A stretch of DNA of 64,000 bases from Lewinellaceae bacterium (lineage in GTDB: Bacteria; Bacteroidota; Bacteroidia; Chitinophagales; Saprospiraceae), in contig JACJXV010000009.1 in NCBI GenBank assembly GCA_020636445.1, positions 26,044 through 90,043 of the forward strand, in the 5' to 3' direction. The notes below the pieces were generated by a model, which had not been told where the DNA came from, made no database searches, and saw only the letters and a program-made list of their open reading frames with translations. Shown here piece after piece: positions 39,912 through 49,413 of the stretch. The translations under genes were made by a program, and so were the position numbers. Position 1 is the stretch's first letter; each line of letters begins with the position of its first letter.

Positions 39912-41033
39912 TTATTCCTTTTTAGGTTTTGCGACATTGATATAGCAAACATTCAGGTCATCCGAGTTGCTTTCGATGATATCGGGGCGCTTATCGCCAT
40001 TGAGGTCGGCAGTGGTGATATCATAGGTCGCGTACTTTTCATTGCCCAGCGCAATGCGCTCCCATACCGTACCCTGTTGGGTATTGATAAAAACCATGTT
40101 TGGGCTGCCAACATTGGCAATGATAATATCCATATCGCCATCGAGGTCGAGGTCATCAACTGCTACGGAATAGGATTCGTCATTGCTATCGTCAAAGGCA
40201 ATGCTTTGGCTATAATTAACCGCCCCGCCGCCAAAGTAAATGCGGTTGGGTTCGCCGATGTTGGCGGTGATGATGTCCAGTGCCCCGTCCCCGTTCAGGT
40301 CAGCAATGGCTACGGCTCTGGTTTCATCCTTTCCTGTGCCAAAAGGTATTTTCTGGGTGAAACCTAAATGACCATCATTGAGATAGAGGTAATTTTGCTG
40401 GCCATCGCGATTGGCTAAGATCAAATCGACATCACCATCACCGTCCATGTCGGTAGCTTCTACATCAATAGTGGAGTCGTCCTTTTCGCCAAAGGGCTTG
40501 GTCTCGGTAAAGAGCCCCTGGCCATTATTCAAACAAATTTCATTGACGTCACCCCGATTGGTAATGAGAATATCGATATCCCCGTCGCCGTCTATATCGG
40601 TGGTAGTTAAATTTCGGGTTGGGGCATATGGCTTGCCAAAGCTGCCTGTTCGCTGGAAGTTACCCGCACCATCATTCAGGTAAATGGCATTGGGTGCCAT
40701 ATCATTCCCAACGGCGATATCCAAATCACCATCGCCGTCGAAATCCGCCAACTCGGTTGCATAGCTTGTTTCCCGAATAGCATCGAGGGGCCTGGCTACT
40801 GTAAAGTTACCGCGGCCGTTATTGAAAAAAAGGAAGTTTTGCTCTGGCCAATGCCGGCCATTGGCGACTACGGCATCGATATCGCCATCCCCATCAATAT
40901 CCCCCAAACCGATAGATGCTGTTTTGTCCTGAGGGCTGCCCAGGATATGGCGGGAATCGGTGCGGAATATCAGACTTTGACCTGAAACGAACGGTCCGGA
41001 CAAAAGCCACAGGAGGAGCAAGGTGTATTTCAT
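39912..41033 (-). CDS. Secreted FG-GAP/VCBS repeat protein, seven-bladed beta-propeller
   Basis: A 373-residue protein with signal peptide MKYTLLLLWLLSGPFVSG, cleaved near SGQ. Seven repeats of about 46 residues each hold a calcium-binding D-x-(D/N)-x-D-G-x-x-D loop: DIDGDGDIDAVVAN, DFDGDGDLDIAVGN, DIDGDGDIDILITN, DMDGDGDVDLILAN, DLNGDGALDIITAN, DLDLDGDMDIIIAN and DLNGDKRPDIIESN. Seven such units close an integrin-type propeller. There is no sorting tail, so it is probably periplasmic or released. Such proteins bind sugars or proteins; its ligand is unknown. No operon partner. Confidence 0.88.
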   Translation of the reverse strand: MKYTLLLLWLLSGPFVSGQSLIFRTDSRHILGSPQDKTASIGLGDIDGDGDIDAVVANGRHWPEQNFLFFNNGRGNFTVARPLDAIRETSYATELADFDGDGDLDIAVGNDMAPNAIYLNDGAGNFQRTGSFGKPYAPTRNLTTTDIDGDGDIDILITNRGDVNEICLNNGQGLFTETKPFGEKDDSTIDVEATDMDGDGDVDLILANRDGQQNYLYLNDGHLGFTQKIPFGTGKDETRAVAIADLNGDGALDIITANIGEPNRIYFGGGAVNYSQSIAFDDSNDESYSVAVDDLDLDGDMDIIIANVGSPNMVFINTQQGTVWERIALGNEKYATYDITTADLNGDKRPDIIESNSDDLNVCYINVAKPKKE

Positions 41034-41064
41034 GTGTTGCGGGTTTACCAGGAGGCTGTAAATG

Positions 41065-41101
41065 CCCGGAGCGCCCTCCTGTAACAGAAGAGCGCTCCGG
41101 G
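41065..41101 (-). terminator. Hairpin downstream of malic enzyme gene
   Basis: A perfect 10-bp stem CCCGGAGCGC (41065-41074) with its complement at 41092-41101, 49 bases past the maeB stop. The 17-base loop and lack of a T-run make it a weak terminator candidate; it also lies in the leader of the FG-GAP gene. Confidence 0.5.
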
Positions 41102-41149
41102 AGCATAATAATTATACGAATAAGTATCGGAAAAATCAGGTTCCGACCC

Positions 41150-43447
41150 TTACTTTTTGCGGCTCAGTTCCTGTGCATGAATAGCGGCGATCCCCACCAT
41201 ATCGACAATTTGCCGAACACTAGCGCCGAGCTGCAAAATATGTACAGGCTTTTTCAACCCGAGCAGCACTGGCCCGATAATTTCCATGTTGGCTGCCTGG
41301 CTCAAGAGGTTATAGGAAATGTTAGCCGCCGACAAGCTGGGGAAAATCAGGGTATTGGCCTTTTTACCCGCCAGCTTGGAAAAAGGATAATATTTCTCCA
41401 GTAGCTCGGCATTCAGGGCCAGGTGGGCCTGCATCTCTCCATCAACAATCCAGTCGGGATGGCGCTGGTGCAAAATAGCGGTTGCTTTCCGCATCAACAT
41501 GGCTGATTCTCCTTTGGGTACGGATCCGAAGTTGGAATAGGTAATCATCCCAATCCGGGGTTCAATATTGAAAGAACGCACTTGTTCGGCAACCAATTCC
41601 GTAATATCGGCGATATCTTCAGAGGTCAGGTGGTGGTTGATGGTAGTATCCGCCAGGAATAAAGGCCCCGACCGGGTGGTCAGGATGTGCATACTGGCTA
41701 CTTTGTTTACGCCTTTGCGGGGGCCAATAATCTGCAGGGCCGGCCGGATGGTGTAGGGGTACTTTTTGGTTAACCCGCCAATCATCGCATCTGCATCACC
41801 CGCTTCGACCATCATGGCTCCGTAATAGCTACGGCTGCGCATAAAGTCTTCGGCTTCATGGAGAGTAACCCCCTTGCGCTTGCGTTTTTCGTGAAAAGCA
41901 ATGCTATATTGCTGGAAGCGACGCTGTTGCTCCTCATTGGCAGGGGTGTGAGGGTCGATTATTTCGACATTGCCAAGGTTAAGATCAAGTTCTCGGATTA
42001 ACGCTTCAATTTTGGCGCGATTCCCCAGGAAAATAGGCTGAGCAATGTGTTCTTCAATCACGACCTGGGCTGCTTTCAACACGGAAATGTTTTCGGCATC
42101 GACAAAGACGACTCGTTTCAGCTGTTGCTTGGCCTTGGTTTCAATGAACTTGGACAGGGTGTTGTCGTGGCCCAGGCGCTTGGATAATTCGATCCCGTAT
42201 TGCTCCCAATCGGTGATGGGATTTTGGGCAATGCCACTATCCATTGCTGCTTTGGCAACCGCCGGAGCTACTGTACTGATCAGCCGTGGGTCCACAGGTT
42301 TGGGGATGATATAATCCCGGCCAAACTTGAGGTTGATATTGCCGTAAGCCATGTTGACAATATCGGGTACCGGTTTTTTGGCTAATTCAGCCAGGGCATA
42401 GACCGCCGCCAGTTTCATCGCTTCATTGATTTCAGAGGCCCGGACATCGAGTGCCCCGCGGAATATGTAGGGGAACCCCAGTACGTTATTGACCTGGTTG
42501 GGATAATCGGAACGACCGGTAGCCATGATACAATCCGGGCGGGCTTCCGTAGCATCTTCATAGCTAATTTCGGGGGTGGGGTTGGCCATGGCAAAGATGA
42601 CGCAATTCGGCGCCATGTGCTTGACCATTTCCTGGTTGAGGACATTGCCTTTGGATAAACCGATGAAGACATCGGCACCATGCAAGATATCGCTCAGCGA
42701 AGTACTTGCCGGAACGGATCCGTTGATGAATTCTGCTTTTTTACCATCCAGGTCCTGGCGTTCCGGGTGAATGAGTCCCTTGCTATCGTACATGAAGATA
42801 TTTTCCTTCTTAGCTCCGAGGGAAACATAAATCCGGGTACAGGAAATCGCGGAGGCACCGGCACCATTGACGACGATTTTGACTTTAGCAATGTCTTTTT
42901 CTACCAATTCCAGTGCGTTGAGCAGTGCGGCTCCGCTAATAATGGCGGTCCCATGCTGGTCATCGTGCATAACAGGAATATTGAGTTCCTGCTTAAGGCG
43001 CTCTTCAATTTCAAAACATGCCGGTGCTGAAATATCCTCCAGGTTGACCCCGCCGAAGGTCGGCTCCAGGATCTTGACCGTCCGGACGAATTCATCGATA
43101 TTCTTGGTATTGAGTTCCAGGTCAAAGCAATCGATGTCGGCATAGATCTTAAATAGTAGTCCCTTTCCTTCCATCACCGGCTTACTAGCCTCCGGACCGA
43201 TATCGCCTAAGCCAAGAACGGCGGTACCATTACTAATAACCGCAACCAGGTTTCCTTTGGCGGTATACCGATAAACATCGCTTACGTCCTTGGCAATATC
43301 CAGGCAAGGCTCGGCAACGCCGGGTGAATAAGCCAGCGATAGATCGCGCTGATTAGCCGTTTCTTTGGTGGGGATTACTTCAATCTTCCCTGGTCGACCT
43401 TTGGCGTGGTAGAACAGGGCATTTTCGCGTAATTGGTTTTTATCCAT
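41150..43447 (-). CDS. maeB: NADP-dependent malic enzyme with phosphotransacetylase-like domain
   Basis: A 765-residue two-domain enzyme. Residues 1-430 are the malic enzyme part: YSPGVAEPCLDIAKD (40-54), VMHDDQHGTAIISGAALLNA with metal-binding residues, VVNGAGASAISC for NADP, and ATGRSDYPNQVNNVLGFPYI. Residues about 440-765 match the phosphate acetyltransferase fold (PYTIRPALQIIGPRKGVNKV) and usually act in allosteric control, not catalysis. The enzyme turns malate into pyruvate, CO2 and NADPH. Length is standard. A dicarboxylate transporter gene lies upstream on the same strand. Confidence 0.97.
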   Translation of the reverse strand: MDKNQLRENALFYHAKGRPGKIEVIPTKETANQRDLSLAYSPGVAEPCLDIAKDVSDVYRYTAKGNLVAVISNGTAVLGLGDIGPEASKPVMEGKGLLFKIYADIDCFDLELNTKNIDEFVRTVKILEPTFGGVNLEDISAPACFEIEERLKQELNIPVMHDDQHGTAIISGAALLNALELVEKDIAKVKIVVNGAGASAISCTRIYVSLGAKKENIFMYDSKGLIHPERQDLDGKKAEFINGSVPASTSLSDILHGADVFIGLSKGNVLNQEMVKHMAPNCVIFAMANPTPEISYEDATEARPDCIMATGRSDYPNQVNNVLGFPYIFRGALDVRASEINEAMKLAAVYALAELAKKPVPDIVNMAYGNINLKFGRDYIIPKPVDPRLISTVAPAVAKAAMDSGIAQNPITDWEQYGIELSKRLGHDNTLSKFIETKAKQQLKRVVFVDAENISVLKAAQVVIEEHIAQPIFLGNRAKIEALIRELDLNLGNVEIIDPHTPANEEQQRRFQQYSIAFHEKRKRKGVTLHEAEDFMRSRSYYGAMMVEAGDADAMIGGLTKKYPYTIRPALQIIGPRKGVNKVASMHILTTRSGPLFLADTTINHHLTSEDIADITELVAEQVRSFNIEPRIGMITYSNFGSVPKGESAMLMRKATAILHQRHPDWIVDGEMQAHLALNAELLEKYYPFSKLAGKKANTLIFPSLSAANISYNLLSQAANMEIIGPVLLGLKKPVHILQLGASVRQIVDMVGIAAIHAQELSRKK

Positions 43448-43525
43448 GGTTGGGCTTCTTCATTTTGACGTTTTTACAAAATGCTACTGCTTGAATAAAG
43501 TATCAGCAGTATGCTTAGGGCGGTG

Positions 43526-43552
43526 CAAACTTACCGCTTTATTTACAAGCAA
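43526..43552 (-). promoter_or_regulatory. Possible promoter of maeB
   Basis: TAAGTTTG (43526-43533, minus sense) is an exact -7 element; the nearest TTG (43550-43552) is only 16 bases upstream, shorter than usual. It lies 79 bases before the start codon. Confidence 0.4.
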
Positions 43553-43583
43553 AAAACTTGCTAAGGAGTTTTCTGGCTACTGA

Positions 43584-44636
43584 TCACCGAAGAATTCCCA
43601 GGTGGATAATACGTCCGCCATTTATGTTAACGGGGTTGGTGCTTTTGCCAATGACAATACCTGCTTCGGGTGCTGTATATTCTTTAACGACATCCCCAAA
43701 GGGGTTGCGGAGTATGCCGATTACATCACCTTTGTTCAGTTGCTGATTGAGATCTACCGGGACTTCCAGGAGTCCTCCGGCATCGACATAGATCCAGTAC
43801 GATTTTTTACAAATGACGGCCTGCGGCACGGGCTCGAAGGGTAGGGGTAGTATTCCCAGGTGGCGGAGGCCATTGCGCATACCACGGGTTCCCCGGGCAA
43901 TCATATCCGCCTGGTATACCTGCGGGTTGCCAAATTCGATGGTGATGCAGGGAATACCGGCCAGGTAGGCTTCGGTTCGTAAGGTGCGACCAGCTCCTGC
44001 ATTGCCGGCACTAGGCCCGGCACTGTTTAGAATGATATCCGCATCTTGGAGGTACGCCAGTTGGGCTAAGGTGCTATCCTTTAAGTCGGCCCGGACATAG
44101 AGGGTGTTGATGCGGCCAAAAGAAGCCGTATGCAGATCGAACAGGTAGTTGAAATGGCGAATGATTTTGTCAAAGATCAAGTGATTATACTGCTCACTGT
44201 TGGTGCCATCAGCCGCCCCGGGGAAGTTGCGGTTCAGATCTTCGTCGTCGGGAAAACGCCGTTGTTCCCGTTGTAGGCTAACGGCATTCAGACCCGGTAC
44301 ACCCACCACCGTACCCCGGATTTTTTGTGGGTCAAGGTCAGCAAACAACTGTTGAATGATGGGGATACCATTGAGCTCGTCGCCATGAATCGCAGCGGTA
44401 AGGCCAACTACCGGCCCGGCAGTGTTGCCCTTTGCTACGATTACCGGCACATAGATAGGTTGGGTAAAGGCATTATCGAAAACATGGACCCACAAGCGCT
44501 GGGTAGTCCCGGGGGGAATGGCGGCTAAGTCGAGGGTTTCTACCGTGCGGATTACCGGCATTTGCGCGCCACCGGTAAAAGGAAGAATAGCACTCAACAG
44601 CAATAAGCAGGAAACAGCAGATTTCATAGATGACAT
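43584..44636 (-). CDS. Secreted succinylglutamate desuccinylase/aspartoacylase family protein
   Basis: A 350-residue protein with signal peptide (MKSAVSCLLLLSAILPFTGG following a short MSS start; the ATG at 44627 is an alternative). The zinc site of the M14-like AstE/AspA family is visible: His and Glu in AAIHGDELNGIP (near 77-88) and His in LFDLHTASFG (near 165). DEDLNRNFPG and ITIEFGNPQ (catalytic Glu) are also typical. It should hydrolyse an N-acyl amino acid or related amide in the periplasm or outside. Nineteen bases separate it from the upstream dicarboxylate transporter gene, suggesting a joint operon. Confidence 0.88.
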   Translation of the reverse strand: MSSMKSAVSCLLLLSAILPFTGGAQMPVIRTVETLDLAAIPPGTTQRLWVHVFDNAFTQPIYVPVIVAKGNTAGPVVGLTAAIHGDELNGIPIIQQLFADLDPQKIRGTVVGVPGLNAVSLQREQRRFPDDEDLNRNFPGAADGTNSEQYNHLIFDKIIRHFNYLFDLHTASFGRINTLYVRADLKDSTLAQLAYLQDADIILNSAGPSAGNAGAGRTLRTEAYLAGIPCITIEFGNPQVYQADMIARGTRGMRNGLRHLGILPLPFEPVPQAVICKKSYWIYVDAGGLLEVPVDLNQQLNKGDVIGILRNPFGDVVKEYTAPEAGIVIGKSTNPVNINGGRIIHLGILR

Positions 44637-44655
44637 TTTTAGCGTTTAGCAGCTA

Positions 44656-46164
44656 TTACTGGATACTAGTTGCCCAATCCGGCACCGTAGCGCTTAACCC
44701 GAATAGCGGAATAAAAACCAGGTAAAGGAGTAGGGTGAGGACCACTATACTGATCAGGTTCAGCCAAAAACCACAACGGGCCATTTGAGCAATGCTCAAC
44801 CGCTCGCTGGCAAAGATAACGGTGTTTGTTCCACTACCTGACGGGAGCATGAAGGCAAAGGAGCATGCAAAAGTAGCCGGTATCATGAGCAGCAGGGGGT
44901 TGGCTTGCCCGGCTACCGCCATGGTTGCCAATACGGGCAAAAAGATATTGGCTGTAGCGGTGTTTGAGTTGATTTCCGTGATGAAAACCATCAGGGTAAC
45001 CACCAGGAGAAGGACCAGAAAAACAGGCAGATTGCTGATAAAAGCCAATTCCTGGCCCATCCAGGTGGCGAGACCAGTGGTGGCAAAGCTTTCGGCAATG
45101 GCATACCCGCCCCCTACGATCATAACCACACCCCAGGGCACGCGTTCGGCTGCTTTCCAGGTGAGGAGTCGTTTGTTTTCCCCATTGCCGGCAGGCAACA
45201 TAAAAAGCAGCAATGCGCCGACTACCGCTACCGTACTATCGTGTACATAATCGGCAATACCCAGCAAAGATGACCAACCCGGGATAACCAAGGTGTCGAA
45301 GACAAAGTCGCGGCGGAAAATCCAACCCAGGGCAGTCAGGGTGAAGATAGCTAGTACTCGTTTTTCACCGGGGCGGATAGTCCCCAGGGCAGCAAGCTCC
45401 TGCGCAATAACCTCATGGCTGCCGGCAAAATGGCCGCTGAGGCGAAAATAGCGTACCAGGTATACCCACACAATGGGCAGGAAGATAACGGTGAGAATGA
45501 TACCCATTCGAAACCAGGAGAAGAAGCTGATTTCCGGAGCGGCCGGGAATAATTTTGCCAATATGCCAGCGAATACCATATTAGTAGGAGTGCCAATCAG
45601 GGTGGCAGTACCCCCTACGCTGCAGGCATAGGCAATGGCGAGCATCATTGCCGTACCAAAACTACTGGCCTGGCCATCCTCTTCTTCGCGGGCGATGATG
45701 GCCAGCGCGATGGGTAACATCAGCAGGGCCACCGCAACATTGGCGATCCACATGGAAAGGAATGCACTGGCCAGCATGAAACTTAGCAAAATACGCTGCC
45801 GGCTTGTGCCCAGAAAGTTAATGATCACCAGGGCAATGCGCTTGTGCAGGTGTTGTCCTTCGATGGCCTTGGCGATGAAAAAACCAGCCAGCAACATTAG
45901 GACATAGTTATGACCATAGTTGGCGGCAGTATCTTCGGCGGGTAGGATACCCATCAGCGGGTAAGCCGCCAGGGGGACAAAAGCCGTAGCGTAAATGGGA
46001 ATAGCTTCGGTAACCCACCAAAGAGTCATAAGTATCGCCACGGCTGCGGCATTTTTTGCGGCAGGGGGGAGCCCGCCCGGAGCAGGTAAAAAGACAATGA
46101 GGAAAAAGAAGGCGAGACCTCCCCACAGGCCCCATGATTTTAAGTTGTTTTTCGTATTGTTCAT
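44656..46164 (-). CDS. SLC13/DASS family dicarboxylate transporter
   Basis: A 502-residue membrane protein with 11-12 helices. Both Ser-Asn-Thr-type substrate motifs are present: GGTATLIGTPTNMVFAG (near 181-197) and TEINSNTATANIFLPV (near 393-408), with a third block PSGSGTNTVIF near the C-terminus. The family imports succinate, malate, fumarate or N-acyl dicarboxylates with Na+. It comes first in a pair with the secreted aspartoacylase-like enzyme. Downstream malic enzyme could use imported malate. The coupling ion and exact substrate cannot be settled from sequence. Confidence 0.92.
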   Translation of the reverse strand: MNNTKNNLKSWGLWGGLAFFFLIVFLPAPGGLPPAAKNAAAVAILMTLWWVTEAIPIYATAFVPLAAYPLMGILPAEDTAANYGHNYVLMLLAGFFIAKAIEGQHLHKRIALVIINFLGTSRQRILLSFMLASAFLSMWIANVAVALLMLPIALAIIAREEEDGQASSFGTAMMLAIAYACSVGGTATLIGTPTNMVFAGILAKLFPAAPEISFFSWFRMGIILTVIFLPIVWVYLVRYFRLSGHFAGSHEVIAQELAALGTIRPGEKRVLAIFTLTALGWIFRRDFVFDTLVIPGWSSLLGIADYVHDSTVAVVGALLLFMLPAGNGENKRLLTWKAAERVPWGVVMIVGGGYAIAESFATTGLATWMGQELAFISNLPVFLVLLLVVTLMVFITEINSNTATANIFLPVLATMAVAGQANPLLLMIPATFACSFAFMLPSGSGTNTVIFASERLSIAQMARCGFWLNLISIVVLTLLLYLVFIPLFGLSATVPDWATSIQ

Positions 46165-46486
46165 AGACCCTCTGGGCTGGTTTGGGACTAGTAACCGCGG
46201 CTATTAGCAACTGTCAGTTTCCAGTACCTCGGATGGCAATAAGGTAATGATTCAGGCTGCCTCCCGGCAGGTGAAATCAGGTGTCAGAACAAAATACAAA
46301 AATGTGTGCGTTAGCGGAAAGTAATCTTGGGGGGAAAGTGTTTCATGCCCTGCGGTCAGTACCGCCGAGCTACAAACGACTCTTTTGGATATAATGAGTA
46401 ATGTAAAGGAGAGCGGAGGCTGTTGACAGCATCCTGTACTGTAGGTTGTTTTCTACCCTTTTGGGTTAATTGAGGAGGATACCCTG
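46165..46486. other. Spacer between transporter gene and pyrH
   Basis: No gene seen. It should hold the transporter promoter; no exact TAnnTTTG was found on the minus strand. ACCC-TTTT-GGGT near 46456-46467 is a minor inverted repeat after pyrH. Confidence 0.35.
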
Positions 46487-47200
46487 TTACCCGGCCACCA
46501 GCGTACCAATTGCTTCTCCGCGTACAATGCGCTCCAGATTTTCACCGCCATTGATATCAAAGACAATGATAGGGAGGTTGTTTTCCTGACAGAGTGTAAA
46601 GGCTGTCATATCCATTACATTAAGCCCCAGGCTGATGACCTTGGTGAAGGTAAGGTGGTCGAACTTGGTAGCTGAGGGATCCTTTTCCGGATCAGCCGTG
46701 TAGATACCATCAACACGAGTTCCTTTTAAAATAACGTCGGCGTTGATTTCATTGGCTCGCAGGGCTGCGGCAGAGTCGGTTGTAAAATATGGGCTTCCGG
46801 TTCCTGCTGAGAAAATAACGACGCGGCGTTTTTCCAGGTGGCGGATACAGCGGCGCCGGATATAAGGCTCGGCAATTTGTTTCATTTCGATTGCCGAGAC
46901 AAGGCGGGTATAAACGCCCAGCCCCTCGAGTGCACTTTGCAGGGCCATGCCATTTATCACGGTAGCCATCATACCCATATAATCTCCTTGCACACGTTCG
47001 ATACCGGCATCGGTAGCCTGGAGTCCACGGAAGATATTCCCGCCTCCAATAACTACGGCGACTTCAACGCCCATATTTACGAGGTTCTGAATTTGCAGGG
47101 CGTAATAATGGAGCATCGTCGGTGCAATGCCAAATTGATTATCTCCCATCAGGGATTCGCCACTAAGCTTCAGGAGGATTCTTTTGTATTTGAGGGCCAT
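46487..47200 (-). CDS. pyrH: UMP kinase
   Basis: A 237-residue amino acid kinase-fold enzyme that phosphorylates UMP to UDP. LLKLSGESLMG (8-18), IGGGNIFRG (near 54-62), MGMMATVINGMALQSAL (near 78-94) and the C-terminal NNLPIIVFDINGGEN are all typical. It is the last gene of the rplM-rpsI-rpsB-tsf region, the usual bacterial order, but a strong hairpin separates it from tsf, so its level is probably set apart. Confidence 0.98.
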   Translation of the reverse strand: MALKYKRILLKLSGESLMGDNQFGIAPTMLHYYALQIQNLVNMGVEVAVVIGGGNIFRGLQATDAGIERVQGDYMGMMATVINGMALQSALEGLGVYTRLVSAIEMKQIAEPYIRRRCIRHLEKRRVVIFSAGTGSPYFTTDSAAALRANEINADVILKGTRVDGIYTADPEKDPSATKFDHLTFTKVISLGLNVMDMTAFTLCQENNLPIIVFDINGGENLERIVRGEAIGTLVAG

Positions 47201-47244
47201 GCAAGGGATAGATTAGCTATAGGTAAAGATCGTATAGTCGGACG

Positions 47245-47283
47245 AAAAAAAAGGCGAATTGGTTTCCCAATCCGCCTTTTTTT
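47245..47283. terminator. Bidirectional terminator between tsf and pyrH
   Basis: The stem AAGGCGAATTGG (47251-47262) pairs with CCAATCCGCCTT (one wobble), with an A-run on the left and a T-run on the right of 6-7 bases each. It starts three bases after the tsf stop codon and works in both directions. Confidence 0.88.
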
Positions 47284-47286
47284 CGT

Positions 47287-48126
47287 TTAGCCGAGGGTTA
47301 CATGCTTGAACCCGGTAACGGTCAGGCCTTTGTCGAACCCTTGGAGGTATTCGGCCACCGTTTTGCTGTTATCTTTAACAAACTGCTGGTTAAGCAGTGT
47401 GTTTTCTTTGAAGAACTTGTTGAGCTTACCCATCGCGATTTTTTCTAACATCGCTTCAGGCTTGCCTTCGTTGCGGGCAATTTCCTTGCCGATCTCGATT
47501 TCTTTTTCGATGATGGTCGCATCTACACCATCTTTGTCGACGGCTACGGGCTTCATAGCAGCAACCTGCATGGCTACTTCGCGACCGTATTCAAAGAAAT
47601 CAGCATTATCGAGGGTTAGACCTACCAGGACGGCAGCTTTGTTACCCATGTGGATATAAGAAGCTACCTGTGGGGCCTCGAGTGTAGCATATTCTGCCAA
47701 CTCGACCTTTTCGCCAATAACGCCAATCTGTTCGGTAATCTTGGTGCCAATCGTTGTTGAACCGTCAAAAGGAAGCTCAAGAACAGCTTCTTTAGTGGTT
47801 GGGAACGATTTCAGGGCAATCTCGCCGATCTTGCGAGCCAGCGCTACGAAATCATCATTCTTGGCTACGAAGTCCGTTTCACAGCTCAGGCGAACAATAA
47901 CGCCACGCTTGTGATCGTCCGAGAGGAGCGCCAGAACAGCACCTTCGGTCGCATCGCGGTCAGCGCGCTTTGCCGAAAGCTTTTCGCCTTTCTTGCGGAG
48001 TACTTCAATCGCCGTATCGAAATCACCCTCTGCTTCAGCCAGGGCCTGCTTGCAATCCATCATACCTGCGCCAGTCATATCGCGCAGTTTCTTGACGTCG
48101 GCAGCGGAAATGTTTACTGCACTCAT
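47287..48126 (-). CDS. tsf: Translation elongation factor Ts
   Basis: A 279-residue guanine nucleotide exchange factor for EF-Tu. The N-terminal UBA-like domain has the classic LRDMTGAGMMDCKQALAEAE (15-34). LSCETDFVAKNDDF (near 78-91) is the core contact with EF-Tu. Length is normal. It follows rpsB after 81 bases and ends at a terminator. Confidence 0.98.
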   Translation of the reverse strand: MSAVNISAADVKKLRDMTGAGMMDCKQALAEAEGDFDTAIEVLRKKGEKLSAKRADRDATEGAVLALLSDDHKRGVIVRLSCETDFVAKNDDFVALARKIGEIALKSFPTTKEAVLELPFDGSTTIGTKITEQIGVIGEKVELAEYATLEAPQVASYIHMGNKAAVLVGLTLDNADFFEYGREVAMQVAAMKPVAVDKDGVDATIIEKEIEIGKEIARNEGKPEAMLEKIAMGKLNKFFKENTLLNQQFVKDNSKTVAEYLQGFDKGLTVTGFKHVTLG

Positions 48127-48207
48127 GGTAATTTCTGTGTTTAATTAGTCAGCAAAAGAGTAGGTCGGGGGTTAGTACCGACCATCTATTATTGGGTGGA
48201 TAGGGAA

Positions 48208-48930
48208 TTAGCTAGCGGGCTCTTCCTTTTCCGTTTTAACCTGCTTGCGCTCTTCCAGACCTTCCTGAATAGCATCAACCATATACTGGACGATGATTTT
48301 CACCGATTTGGAGGCGTCATCGTTGCCAGGAATAGGAAAATCTACCAGGTTAGGATCCGAGTTGGTATCGACGATACCGAAAGTCCGGATACCCAGGCGC
48401 TGCGCTTCAGCAATGGCAATATGTTCGTGAGAAATATCAACCACAAAGATGGCAGCAGGCAGGCGGTTCAGGTTAGCAATACCTCCCAATACCTTGTCGA
48501 GCTTTTCGTGCTCGCGGGTCAGCGTGAGGCGTTCCTTTTTGGTAACGCTGGTCAGCGAACCATCGCTCAGCATGCGCTCGATGTTTTGCATCTTCTTGAT
48601 AGAGCGGCGGATGGTGGCGAAGTTCGTCATCATCCCTCCCAGCCAACGATCCGTAACGTAGGGCATACCTACGCTTTTGGCAGCATCAGCAACGATATCG
48701 CGCGCTTGTTTCTTGGTAGCGACAAAAAGCACTTTTTTACCTGATTTTGCCAACTGACGCATAGCGTTAGCCGAGCGCTCGAGGCATTCCGTGGTACGGT
48801 TCAGGTCAATAATGTGGATCCCTTTACGTTCCATGAAGATGTACGGTGACATCTTGGGGTTCCATTTTTTCTTCTGGTGGCCAAAGTGAACGCCGGCATC
48901 CAGAAGTTCTTTATAGGTAGGCTTGTTCAT
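48208..48930 (-). CDS. rpsB: 30S ribosomal protein S2
   Basis: With the start at 48930 (MNKPTYKELLDAGVHFGHQK) the protein has 240 residues. An in-frame start 36 bases earlier would add a tail not seen in the family. Landmarks: FGHQKKKWNPKMSPYIF, DRWLGGMMTNFATIRRSI, and PAAIFVVDISHEHIAIAEA. The C-terminus is Lys/Glu-rich. It lies 39 bases after rpsI and before tsf. Confidence 0.98.
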   Translation of the reverse strand: MNKPTYKELLDAGVHFGHQKKKWNPKMSPYIFMERKGIHIIDLNRTTECLERSANAMRQLAKSGKKVLFVATKKQARDIVADAAKSVGMPYVTDRWLGGMMTNFATIRRSIKKMQNIERMLSDGSLTSVTKKERLTLTREHEKLDKVLGGIANLNRLPAAIFVVDISHEHIAIAEAQRLGIRTFGIVDTNSDPNLVDFPIPGNDDASKSVKIIVQYMVDAIQEGLEERKQVKTEKEEPAS

Positions 48931-48969
48931 TTTCTGCAGATTAAGGAATTTACGAATACAACCCAAGCA

Positions 48970-49356
48970 TTAACGCTTGCTGAACTGGAAGCTCTTTCTG
49001 GCTTTTGGCTTGCCATACTTCTTGCGCTCGACGGCGCGGGCATCCCGCGTGAGGAACTTTCTTTCTTTCAGCGGTTTGCGGAAATCTTCGTTCAGTTGTA
49101 CCAACGCACGGGAAATCCCCATACGAACGGCCTCAGCCTGACCTTTAAATCCTCCCCCTACAACATTAACCGTTACGTCGTAAAGGTTAGCCATTTCTAC
49201 GGTTTGCAGTGGTGCGGTTACCGCGATCTGCACATGCACCTGTGGGAAGTAATCGCGGTAATCTTTGCCATTGACCTCGATTTTTCCTTCGCCTTTTTTC
49301 AGGTAGACCCGGGCTACGGAAGCTTTACGTCTACCAGTTGCGTTGATCATCTCCAT
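48970..49356 (-). CDS. rpsI: 30S ribosomal protein S9
   Basis: A 128-residue protein beginning MEMINATGRRKASVARVYLK with the typical GRRKxxVARV motif, and ending KPKARKSFQFSKR, the basic tail that reaches the P-site tRNA. GGGFKGQAEAVRMGISRAL is the family signature. It follows rplM after 57 bases, the conserved L13-S9 pair. Confidence 0.98.
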   Translation of the reverse strand: MEMINATGRRKASVARVYLKKGEGKIEVNGKDYRDYFPQVHVQIAVTAPLQTVEMANLYDVTVNVVGGGFKGQAEAVRMGISRALVQLNEDFRKPLKERKFLTRDARAVERKKYGKPKARKSFQFSKR

Positions 49357-49413
49357 ATTGCGTCAAAGCTATTTTGCGTCCGTTGTTGATGCGAACGTAA
49401 TATGATTAAGGAA

